A stretch of DNA of 64,000 nucleotides. Source: Hetaerina americana. Taxonomy: Eukaryota > Arthropoda > Insecta > Odonata > Calopterygidae. Below the pieces are notes generated by a model. The model was given only the letters and a program-made list of their open reading frames with translations, was not told the DNA's origin and searched no databases. The stretch spans positions 124,001 through 188,000 of the forward strand of contig JAKTNV010000176.1 in assembly GCA_022747635.1 (NCBI GenBank), read 5' to 3'. Every line of letters starts with the position of its first letter. Position 1 is the stretch's first letter. Below, in pieces: positions 20,802 to 29,000 of the stretch. The position numbers and the translations under genes are program-made.

Positions 20802-22091
20802 CTAAAAGTTTGCGATAATGTTCCTGTCTTTATCTATTTCCAATGTAGCGTCATACTCTGCAAAAAGCAGACACGTGACTGTTTTTGTCAACTCTCGCTC
20901 GAATTTAGCCTCTATTCTCACCACACCTCTGTCTCCTAAACTTATATAATCCTCATTCCCAGAATTGTCGGGGGTTAGATCAAAGACTAGCATGAAATAA
21001 CCGTGTCCGAACATGTCGTACGTGATTTGATTACCTCTGTCAGCGTGCTTTATTCCAGTACCCGAAAATAATGTATCGTACGCACGTGCCCAATATTTTT
21101 TCCCGTAGAAATTACACTCCAAACCTTCCGAAGGAATCTGAACACCGTTTACAAACATTGAAAAATTCTCCAATGAATAATGAGATAAGGCGAACGGATT
21201 CCTCATCACACTGCCCGCATATGATTCATTATCTACCATTGCAAAAACGATTGTGTTAGGTATCCGTCCAACAATAGCATTATCGATATTCAAGGTTCGA
21301 CCTCCGGCAGGTATAGTAAAAGTCTTTAGTTCAGTTCTTTTGTAATGATATTTCGCATTTTTCCCACTTTGTAATATTTTACTATGCGCCACCAATATGG
21401 ACGGATTGATTTCAAACTGTTGCACGGAAAGAGTAGCGTCGAGAATTTTCAAGACTCCTTCTTCTCCCTCCATGAGATAGAAGGAGGGAGGTGCAAGCAT
21501 CAACCTAATTCCAACATCGACTCGATCCAGCAATAGTTGCGACTGATTGAACACGTCCACGTGCAATTTACCAAATAGTTCCACCTCGGTGCTATTCTTG
21601 AACCATGATTTTCGTTTCGTGTACCCTGCATTGGAAGAATCCGTCTTATCGATATCATTTCCCGTATCTAATTCCCAGCCTACATTACGCAGGTGCGTTC
21701 TGCTCGCATCGACCCCATAGTTTAACGCGTTTTCGAAAAAGCTCCTATAGTGGTAATTATCCTCGGATGGTGTGACAAGAGTTCCATTGAAATATACATT
21801 ACACTGTTCAAAGAGAGAATGGAGAAGATTGTTGACGACTCCCGGCTGATTGGTATCACTATCGGTAAAGTCAGTTAAATTCTTTTTACAGAGTTTCACT
21901 TTAAGTCTCAGATAAACGCTATTCAAGTCCTTGTACGCATCTCCAGAATCTTTTATTAGAAATTCGATAACGGATCTATTATCCAACGAAGAGATGGGTT
22001 TATATGATACAAGTCGCTTCGAGAGAATGTTCGTCTGTATCGGAGGATTGGGTTGGAATATGTCCAGCGAACTCAGCATGTGCTCACTCAT
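20802..22091 (-). CDS. Major capsid protein, double jelly-roll, 429 aa
   Basis: Predicted hexon-like protein that trimerises into virion capsomers. Several blocks are typical of Polinton/adintovirus capsids: an N-terminal extended arm with LVSYKPISSLDN, then IEFLIKDSGDAYKDLNSVYL, a YFNGTLV turn, an Asn/Tyr-rich FFENALNYG region and a C-terminal second jelly roll with GRIPNTIVFAMVD and DTLFSGTGI. In animal genome annotations the same family is often labelled as an F54H12.2-like uncharacterised protein. The frame is intact. Its ATG overlaps the PX stop codon as TAATG (22093-22089), and its stop is 2 nt from the protease ATG. Confidence 0.95.
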   Translation of the reverse strand: MSEHMLSSLDIFQPNPPIQTNILSKRLVSYKPISSLDNRSVIEFLIKDSGDAYKDLNSVYLRLKVKLCKKNLTDFTDSDTNQPGVVNNLLHSLFEQCNVYFNGTLVTPSEDNYHYRSFFENALNYGVDASRTHLRNVGWELDTGNDIDKTDSSNAGYTKRKSWFKNSTEVELFGKLHVDVFNQSQLLLDRVDVGIRLMLAPPSFYLMEGEEGVLKILDATLSVQQFEINPSILVAHSKILQSGKNAKYHYKRTELKTFTIPAGGRTLNIDNAIVGRIPNTIVFAMVDNESYAGSVMRNPFALSHYSLENFSMFVNGVQIPSEGLECNFYGKKYWARAYDTLFSGTGIKHADRGNQITYDMFGHGYFMLVFDLTPDNSGNEDYISLGDRGVVRIEAKFERELTKTVTCLLFAEYDATLEIDKDRNIIANF

Positions 22092-22534
22092 TATGAAAAA
22101 ATATCACTCAGCGCGACCTTTCCTCGTTTCCGCCTTCTACTCGAATGCTGTTTTTTCTTACCACCAACGGGTTTTATTTTATTTAGCCTTGGACGTTTCA
22201 CGAACCTCAATCGTCCACCAGTCATACCTTTCAACTTATCCTCGGCCTTGCGTTTCAAGTTCTGCCCCGCCTCGTTTATTCTACTGCGCAGTATATCCTT
22301 TACCGGTTTAGTCCCAAGGTCCGCGAGAGCCGCCGCTCCCGCACTCGCTGCTTCCTTACCCACACTTTTCAGTCCGCTGAATAGTAATGGCTTAGCAAAA
22401 CGCCACAGACCTGCGAGAAAACTTCCAATACCTCGTCCCTTTTGTACCCTGTACGAAGCTCTATACAATGGCCCAATCTCTCCCCCCACCTGCTTCGCAT
22501 AATAACTGTAATATCGGTCCACCACCGATGCCAT
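22091..22534 (-). CDS. PX/pVI-like basic virion protein, 147 aa
   Basis: Small, strongly basic protein. An amphipathic region (GRGIGSFLAGLWRFAKPLLF, residues 33-52) is followed by an Ala-rich helix and a Lys/Arg-rich C terminus (KRPRLNKIKP, KKKQ, RRRKR). This layout matches Polinton PX proteins and the membrane-active or DNA-condensing minor proteins of adenoviruses (pVI, pX), by architecture rather than alignment. The ATG has G at -3 and +4. A TATA/TCATTC promoter lies just upstream, inside the penton gene end. Its stop codon overlaps the capsid start (TAATG). Confidence 0.88.
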   Translation of the reverse strand: MASVVDRYYSYYAKQVGGEIGPLYRASYRVQKGRGIGSFLAGLWRFAKPLLFSGLKSVGKEAASAGAAALADLGTKPVKDILRSRINEAGQNLKRKAEDKLKGMTGGRLRFVKRPRLNKIKPVGGKKKQHSSRRRKRGKVALSDIFS

Positions 22535-22543
22535 CTCGACGCA

Positions 22544-22579
22544 GAATGATAAACTAACGTGAATTAGTTCTTTTTTATA
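22544..22579 (-). promoter_or_regulatory. Internal promoter for PX-MCP-protease (TATA + TCATTC)
   Basis: On the minus strand TATAAA begins at 22579 and TCATTC spans 22549-22544, with its A at 22547, 32 nt downstream. The PX ATG at 22534 gives a leader of about 12 nt. The TATA lies inside the last codons of the minor capsid gene. The architecture matches the promoters at 17727 and 30769. Confidence 0.6.
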
Positions 22580-23544
22580 AAGTGTAACACTATTATAGAG
22601 CTTTGCTCACCACTACGAAAAGATATGGGCTCACCGAGTTTATCACTCAGTAGAATTTCGATGCTTTCGATATGGTTCTTCTCAACGGGGAAATAATATA
22701 TAGGATTGAATGTCTGATATTCACCAATTTTAGTATTCAAGATGCGTACGCATCGACTGAGCGAATCACCCACAAATTGCGGTTTGATTATATCTGTGTA
22801 GACATATATGTTGGAAGAGGAGTTTGCTATGATTCCTTTTACCACATCGCTTTTGTTTATTGCATGTGCTTCCTTCGCTGCTAGTATGGATATTATACCT
22901 GATATGTCTCCACGAATGTAATTTCTACTAATCGTACTAAAATCTGACAGAGTAGTAATAAATAAATCTCGAAAGGAATTATACGTGCCCGGAAGTAAAG
23001 TGTAAGTAACGTTTTTAGCAGTAATTAACACGCCAGGTTCTATACGCTCACTCAATCCTGATACGTTTTCAGCGAATGGAAGATCATCATTATTCGCATT
23101 AAAGATTTCCGTTTGTACTGCTATACGTTTCGCTTTATCTAGTTCGAGGAATGGTTTGACAAATGCCTTACCTAGTGATTCGTATGCGCCAGTAGGTACC
23201 ACGAAGAACGAACCATCTTTTAATGTAATTTTAACGTCGCTAGATTCATACTTCGGTCCTCCTCCTATCTCTCCGCGAACTAATCCCTTTTCATTTCGCG
23301 TTCTATTATCTTTAGAAGACGCTTCTTCTTCTTCCTCCAAAGTTCCAGCATCTCCAATTACCTCTCTTACTTCACCAGAAAGAATATGAATAGATGGAAG
23401 GGAAATTTCCGCCAGACCTACGTACCAATCATCATTCATCAAATCGATACGATGACTCAATTTTGTTTTGTAGTTAGCTATCGTATTTCTCGGATAGAAA
23501 TCCCTCGAACTGTCGCTAGGTAGTGTAAGATAAAATTCGTTCAT
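22564..23544 (-). CDS. Minor capsid (penton-like) protein, 326 aa
   Basis: Predicted single jelly-roll vertex protein. The start MNEFYLTLPSDSS, followed by YKTKLSHRIDL and WYVGLAEISLPS, is characteristic of Polinton minor capsid proteins. The C terminus has FVGDSLSRCVRIL, YYFPVEKNHIESI and a final I.VLHFIKK strand, also typical. The frame opens 30 nt earlier (23574), but I choose the ATG at 23544. It overlaps the integrase TGA as ATGA, and homologues begin with this motif. An acidic insertion (EEEEEASSKDNRTRNEKG, about residues 68-86) is probably a surface loop. Confidence 0.92.
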   Translation of the reverse strand: MNEFYLTLPSDSSRDFYPRNTIANYKTKLSHRIDLMNDDWYVGLAEISLPSIHILSGEVREVIGDAGTLEEEEEASSKDNRTRNEKGLVRGEIGGGPKYESSDVKITLKDGSFFVVPTGAYESLGKAFVKPFLELDKAKRIAVQTEIFNANNDDLPFAENVSGLSERIEPGVLITAKNVTYTLLPGTYNSFRDLFITTLSDFSTISRNYIRGDISGIISILAAKEAHAINKSDVVKGIIANSSSNIYVYTDIIKPQFVGDSLSRCVRILNTKIGEYQTFNPIYYFPVEKNHIESIEILLSDKLGEPISFRSGEQSSIIVLHFIKKN

Positions 23545-24755
23545 AATGTACGCACGGAGGAGGCAGGAATCCAAGAATTAAATGAGGATGGGTATCCTTC
23601 CCACTTGACAAAGTATTCCAATTTAGGTCCACTCCCTTTACGTCTCAAAACTTTTTCTATCCTATATTCCGTCTCGGAGGACACATTCACCTTGACTAGT
23701 TCTTCCACATAGAAACTACCCTTTATATCCTCACCGTTAAGGTCCTTCAATTTATATGTCGGTATTGACCTCGATCGATCCACGTCCGCGATTTTGAATA
23801 TTTCACTAGTATAGTTTGGAGTGTATCCTTTGGTAAATGGAAGTCGCTCCTTACTGATTCTCACATAATCATTCGCGTTCAATTTAAAATCCTTGCTAGT
23901 AAGTGGTTTCCTCATGTGACTAGCGATTGAAAATGCATTTTTTGCATTCACTTTGGAGGGTGCGATACCTGTGCTAGAATGAACGCAATTGTTATAACTA
24001 CTAATGAGTTTTGGGAGCACATCGACATATTTGTAGGTTGTGTATTTCGTGAAATACTTGTACATTTTAGACTTTAGCGTGCGATTGAAACGTTCAACGA
24101 GGCTAGCCTTAATGTCCGGATTATTTGTGGTGTAAAACTTTACCCCTCGATTCGAGAGAAAAGTTTTAAATTTACTATTAACAAATTCACCCCCTTTATC
24201 GCTCTGAATTTTCAATTGTTTGCGTTCGCGAAATATAGCCTTAAATACTTCAATTATCTCCTCCGGCCTCTTTGTCCTCAAAGCTTTCGCCCACGCAAAA
24301 CGGGAGAATAGGTCTATTATAGTCATAATGTAACAGCACCCGTTGTTGTATTTTTTCAATCTTCTCAAATCATTCAAATCGCACTGCCAGCACTCATCAA
24401 TGTAAGTTACGTTATAGTGATTTCTGGGGAACCTTTTCCTCACCGGTTTGTGTCGTGTATATGCCTCTTGAGATTCTAACCACTCACGAATCACCTTTCG
24501 GCCTATTCCCGTAGCTTTATATAATTTTTCAACCGATGAAAACCCGGCAGGGTGCTCTGGGCTATTATATATGTTCTCAATCACGTCGTGTCCCAATCCG
24601 GACCGTATGTCTTCGGTTTTCTTACGCGCTCGCTTTTTCTCGGAATTTTTCTTGGAGACGGTAGCTGTTGTTTTCTTTCTCGCGATAGGTTTCGTTTTTT
24701 TCTCGTTGACGTTACGCTTTCCATTCCCCCTAGCCTTTCGTGTATGCGTCCCCAT
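23541..24755 (-). CDS. Polinton integrase (RVE fold) with C-terminal chromodomain, 404 aa
   Basis: Predicted to insert the linear element and create the 6-bp duplication. The catalytic triad is visible: D126 (WQCDLNDL), D186 (IQSDKGGEF) and E221 (KASLVERFNRTLK). The pre-core segment has the NSPEHPAGFSSVEKLYKA block seen in Polinton integrases, and lacks a clear HHCC zinc finger. A chromodomain closes the protein (residues 363-400: YRIEKVL, LEYFVKWEGYP, NSWIP), probably directing integration to marked chromatin. The first 50 residues are Lys/Arg-rich and overlap the previous gene by 175 nt. An A_AAA_AAA heptamer in that overlap could also place integrase in -1 frame behind that gene. The ATG at 24755 has a good context (G at -3 and +4). 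Confidence 0.95.
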   Translation of the reverse strand: MGTHTRKARGNGKRNVNEKKTKPIARKKTTATVSKKNSEKKRARKKTEDIRSGLGHDVIENIYNSPEHPAGFSSVEKLYKATGIGRKVIREWLESQEAYTRHKPVRKRFPRNHYNVTYIDECWQCDLNDLRRLKKYNNGCCYIMTIIDLFSRFAWAKALRTKRPEEIIEVFKAIFRERKQLKIQSDKGGEFVNSKFKTFLSNRGVKFYTTNNPDIKASLVERFNRTLKSKMYKYFTKYTTYKYVDVLPKLISSYNNCVHSSTGIAPSKVNAKNAFSIASHMRKPLTSKDFKLNANDYVRISKERLPFTKGYTPNYTSEIFKIADVDRSRSIPTYKLKDLNGEDIKGSFYVEELVKVNVSSETEYRIEKVLRRKGSGPKLEYFVKWEGYPSSFNSWIPASSVRTL

Positions 24756-25084
24756 GTCGAGTCTAAATCTTTATTCAACCTTTTGACTTCTGCAAGAGTT
24801 TTTCTCAATGCGGGGATTTCCTCTCTCTCGTCAGCAACTCGTGACCTCGTTGGTGTTTCTACCAAGGACTTGACTATTGGAACGTGTACGGGGGAGTTTA
24901 TATCTGAGACGGCGTCAAGGTATTTATCGAGTATTCTTTTATACAAATGCCACTTATCAATATCCTTTATACTTTTCTTAACCAACACACCTTTCATTTC
25001 CTTGTCCAATGTACTCAACCTAGCCTTTACACGACTTCGATCAAAAACTTCCGGAGTCACGACTAGCATCTTACGCAGGCTCAT
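24581..25084 (-). CDS. Polinton basic protein upstream of integrase, 167 aa
   Basis: N-terminal half: MLVVTPEVF, then LSTLDKEMKGVL and KWHLYKRILDKYL, a helical layout seen in a conserved but uncharacterised Polinton protein. The C-terminal 45 residues are very basic (STRKKRNLSRERKQ, RKIPRKSERVRKPK), suggesting nucleic-acid binding. Its ATG overlaps the preceding TGA as ATGA (25084-25081). The last 175 nt overlap the integrase reading frame, so DNA there codes twice or is read by a -1 shift. Function unknown; it may be a virion or core protein. Confidence 0.82.
   Translation of the reverse strand: MSLRKMLVVTPEVFDRSRVKARLSTLDKEMKGVLVKKSIKDIDKWHLYKRILDKYLDAVSDINSPVHVPIVKSLVETPTRSRVADEREEIPALRKTLAEVKRLNKDLDSTWGRIHERLGGMESVTSTRKKRNLSRERKQQLPSPRKIPRKSERVRKPKTYGPDWDTT
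24695..24701 (-). promoter_or_regulatory. Candidate -1 ribosomal frameshift heptamer A_AAA_AAA
   Basis: In the frame of the 167-aa protein the codons are AGA AAA AAA CGA, so the heptamer has the X_XXY_YYZ phase required for -1 slippage. The -1 frame is exactly the integrase frame and stays open to the integrase stop. A fusion would be about 514 residues. No strong downstream stem is obvious by eye within 5-10 nt. The site is seen in the sequence; use by ribosomes is inference. Confidence 0.5.
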
Positions 25085-25407
25085 TTTCCCAGCAGGCTAC
25101 CGATGACACCGCTTAAAATTGATCCCAGCAATAATGGTAAAAAACCACCTTTTTGTACGAGCAGCGCACGTTTCTTCTTCACACTCGCCCCCCGCACAGC
25201 TAACTTTCTCAACGTGTTACGATGCTTGGATAGTTTTTGTTTTAACCTATTATCTATCTTATGGTTCCCGTTAAGTGTATTCAAACAACAATCGCAAATG
25301 GCTTTGATCAACTCGTCGTCCGAGGTTTTAACAATCGCAGTGCGAAGTTTTGGTTTTGCCGATTTTAAGACGTGGAGCAAATGTTTATTGTTCTTCAATC
25401 TTTTCAT
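25081..25407 (-). CDS. Small basic protein with hydrophobic C-terminal helix, 108 aa
   Basis: A Lys/Arg-rich body (pI high) precedes the C-terminal LLVQKGGFLPLLLGSILSGV and a final GSLLGK. That glycine-flanked hydrophobic helix recurs in Polinton small proteins and resembles the membrane-active minor virion proteins of adenoviruses by layout only. Cysteines cluster in AICDCCL. The ATG at 25407 overlaps the end of the ATPase frame by 23 nt; the stop overlaps the next start as ATGA. Probably a minor virion component (inference). Confidence 0.85.
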   Translation of the reverse strand: MKRLKNNKHLLHVLKSAKPKLRTAIVKTSDDELIKAICDCCLNTLNGNHKIDNRLKQKLSKHRNTLRKLAVRGASVKKKRALLVQKGGFLPLLLGSILSGVIGSLLGK

Positions 25408-26034
25408 CGTGTAGGGACATGTAAACTACAGTTGCCCCGTCTTTAGGAAATATTTTCGTTCTAAAACGAAACCTCTCGTCTGAGTCCTGACCAAGATCCA
25501 GAACCAAATAACCGAATGGTTGTTGCGTAACTTGTTTATATACCCTCTCCAATTCCCCCGATTTTTCCGGATACACCTGCCTAGCCAAGTGACCAAATTG
25601 CGACCTATCTCTAGGATTCTTAAAGACAACGATATACTTGGAATTTAGCGAGATGTTTCTCGCTTGCGGGTTTTGATAAAAAATATTCTGCGTAATTAGG
25701 AAAACCGAAATGTTAAAGTGATGGCTTCCTCTAGTGAACAGTTTAGAGACGTCTTTGCTATAGGCCCCTTCGCTCATTAATCATCAATCACGTACAACGT
25801 TGGCACACCACCAAATTCTTCGAAAGGCGGTATTTCGGTTCGAAATTGAACGGGTATTCTAATGCTTGGTTCACTTCCAGGAGCACAGCACCATACTATT
25901 TCACGTATCGGGCTATTCACCATATAATCTAAATTTTCCAAAAACTGCGTGACAAATGTGGTTTTCCCGCAGCCTGAGGGACCCGCGCAAATACAGGTAA
26001 ACGGATGCTTCCAGGCTAACGTCATGGTTAACAC
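25385..26034 (-). pseudogene. FtsK/HerA-type genome-packaging ATPase, broken by one frame change
   Basis: Predicted motor that pumps element DNA into capsids. The first part (26034-25777, 85 aa) has Walker A GPSGCGKT (residues 18-25) and Walker B PTLYVIDD at its very end. The second part (25777-25385, 130 aa) carries LFTRGSHHFNISVFLITQN with the sensor Gln, and KNPRDRSQ with the likely arginine finger. The two halves abut at a TAATGA where the frame moves by -1, right after the Walker B acidic pair; elsewhere both halves are open and conserved. A one-nucleotide loss, an assembly error, or a stop-restart overlap like that between PX and the capsid gene could explain it. I favour the first two, because a P-loop ATPase is unlikely to work as separate halves. 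Confidence 0.9.
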
Positions 26035-26070
26035 TGAAATTTAGATTAAAAATATCTTTCTTTTATAATT

Positions 26071-29000
26071 TCAATCGCCGTTAAAAGCATCATTATGCGT
26101 TCGTTTTCGTGGAATTTTATAGTGACCCCACGCAAACGTTTTTATCCCGTCTTCACAAAGGTATCGCTTATCGTCGGATGCATTCAGCGTGACTTTATTC
26201 ATCTCCATGGTGTAAATATTATGCATTTTACTCCGTATCACGTTCATTTTTCGAAATACCACCGAGTTCTCCCGGAGACATTGTACATAGTCGTTAAATT
26301 TTAAACCTTTTTCCTTAACAACTTTCGTTATTCCTTTTGCTTTCTTCTTTTCTTTACCTCCCTCTACCTTGAACGAATAAAGTTTACTACGTAATCCGAC
26401 AAAATGTGTCATTAGGTTTCCATCGCATTCGTCCTTGAATTTACCAATTACTTTTTTATTTTGTTCAGAAAAGCAAAAGTGATCCTTTGGATAATTCGAC
26501 GTGTCAAATGCATCTAGGTTCCCCAGAAAATCCCTATACACATCATCCGTTTTTATTTCATATATGAAGCTATCAGTATCGGTGTAGGCGAGGGATATAT
26601 TTTCCCCGTATTTCGGAAGCATTGTTCTATAATGAAAGTCATACATTAAAGTCTTACTCAAGTCCAAGACACAGAAACCTATATATATAGGTTTATTCAT
26701 TTTTATGACTGCCTTCCGCATGTGAATGGCAACTAAACACTCGTGAAAAATCGTCCTATCCAGAAATGTTGACTTATTAATTAGTTTTTGTAGTCTTTTT
26801 TCGTTTACCACTAATTCCATATTCATACGTTTCTTCACGTTCTCCATTGTTTTCCCAAATACTGCATTGTTCATCAGTTTATAGAAATCCTTCTCAAAAT
26901 CATTGACTGCCATTTTTCTTTTCTCAGTGTTCAAATCAATATAGGTCTTTAACCAAGGTGATTGACTAAACCTGATTACTCTATGTACCTTCTTCAGCAC
27001 CAGTCCTAGTTCTAAAGCTTGTTTCAAGTTTACGTAATGAATTACATATTTACTCTTATTTTCGAGAGTTGTTAGCAGTTTTTTATGTTTACCGCCAGGT
27101 GGTGTCTTGTTTTCCGGGCAAAGAGGGAGATCTGAATGTGTATCGTGTAGCCTATGTGGGTACTCAAGATCAACTTCGAGAATATATCCAGTTTCACTGT
27201 CTTCGGGAACATTTTCAACGTTTAAATCATCAATTTCTGCCTGTGTTAACCATCGAAATTTACCGTAGGGGAGGGGTCTCGAAAGGGCCCACCCATAGAG
27301 ATTGTTAGCGTCTAGATATGTCAAATAGGTTGGACCTGAATCTGTGTCATGACTTGACATGTATCTATTGTTCGATTCGCAGTACCTTTTACAGCATTGT
27401 GAAATTCCTCCTCGGATGCCGTTTTCAATCATTAGTATCATGTCGTAGTCAGTCAAAAGCTCTAGTTCTATTTCAGTGTATTTGAGCATTGCATCAAAAG
27501 TTAAACCTGGAGCAGTATAATACCACGCAGGATCTAGTTTATACGCGCTGTAGCATACGTCACGAAAATTTTCAAAAACATCAGCTAAAAGGGTCACGTC
27601 GCTTTTCAGATAGACATCGCTGTAATCGCCGAGTGTTTCACATTCAAATGCGTCCCAAACATTTTCTGCATGCTGATAATCTTCGTCAGATACATATTCA
27701 TCGGTCAGTCTGTTGTAAAAATTCTCCTTTTCCGGGAGCAAGGTTTCATCGAGTTTATTCAACGAATCAGTGTAATCATAGGGATAAACCCCCTTTCGTG
27801 TAACTAAATTTGTCTTTTCACCGAATATTGTACTTGTGCATTTAAACTCTGTTAAATTGGCAACCAATGAAGCTAGAGAGGTAGGCATGAATCTAAACGT
27901 GTCAACAAACCGAATTTTGAAATTTTCCGTGATAGACTTAGAAAAAGATATATATTTTTCTTCAGAATTTGGAATTATAAATATTTCCCTGTCATCATAG
28001 TTAAGCTCTCGTACGATGAAATGCCCATCATATGATGAGAGGTTATGAATAAAGATTGGAAGGAAATTCGGCATTTTATATTGAATGTTACAAAAATAGT
28101 GCGCAGGTCCTCTATACTTTCCTGTCAAATGATCATGGTCTCTAACTTTATTCTCCTTCAATTCTTTACCACAAATGTGACATGCGTTTGCAGTTTCAAA
28201 ATCTGAGTCTTCCTCTGGAGTGAGAGGATTCATTGGAATAATATTTTTGTAAAGTTTACAAACTTTTTCAGCCTCTTCTTTCATCCGTAAAATGAATACC
28301 CTAGCAGCATTGGGACCTCGGTACAGGTATGGGTCCTCGCATCCCTCAGGTCCCACTACGATGTAACTAAAGCTGAATGGGGTATGTCTCTGCATTAAAT
28401 TAGTATAGGATGAGTAAGGATAAGGCTCGCAGGTACTAATATTTTCCAGAAGACATTCAAAGTCAGCGTAAATGACAAAAGGTACCCGAAAAGAATAATT
28501 TAAGTTTGTGAATTGTAAACTTTTATTGTCCTCGTCAGGTAGAATGATTTTACTCGGCTCGCCTGTACCTTTACATAGATGTTGATGCTCTTCTAGCCTG
28601 TGCTCACTCTGGTAATGTGTGAGGCAGCGTTTGCAAGTGAATATTCTATTAGAATGCTTTGTAATTTGGGAGTGAATCAATTTATCAAAATTCCTAATCC
28701 AACAATAGTGAGCGGTTGTTTCGTTGCTAATGTAAAGGAGGTCGCGATGATCCTCGAGCTCATGATCTACAATTTTTAGTGGGTACACGAGGTTCTTATC
28801 TGTCAGACCAAAAACGTTGATTGAAATATTATTGACACGTTCGAATTTGGGAATATCTTTCAGCTCCACCGGGTACGCGATGCAGTCCCAATTGTAACCC
28901 ATATGGCATGCTCGTGTCTTATACTGGGAAACTCTTTGAGGATCCTTATCGATATTTTTGGCCCAAATGGCATACTTAAAGCAGTATTGATCATCATTTC

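Noticed and set aside
23544..23574. Ten-residue N-terminal extension of the minor capsid protein
   Set aside because: The second methionine forms an ATGA overlap with the integrase stop and begins the conserved MNEFYLTLP motif.
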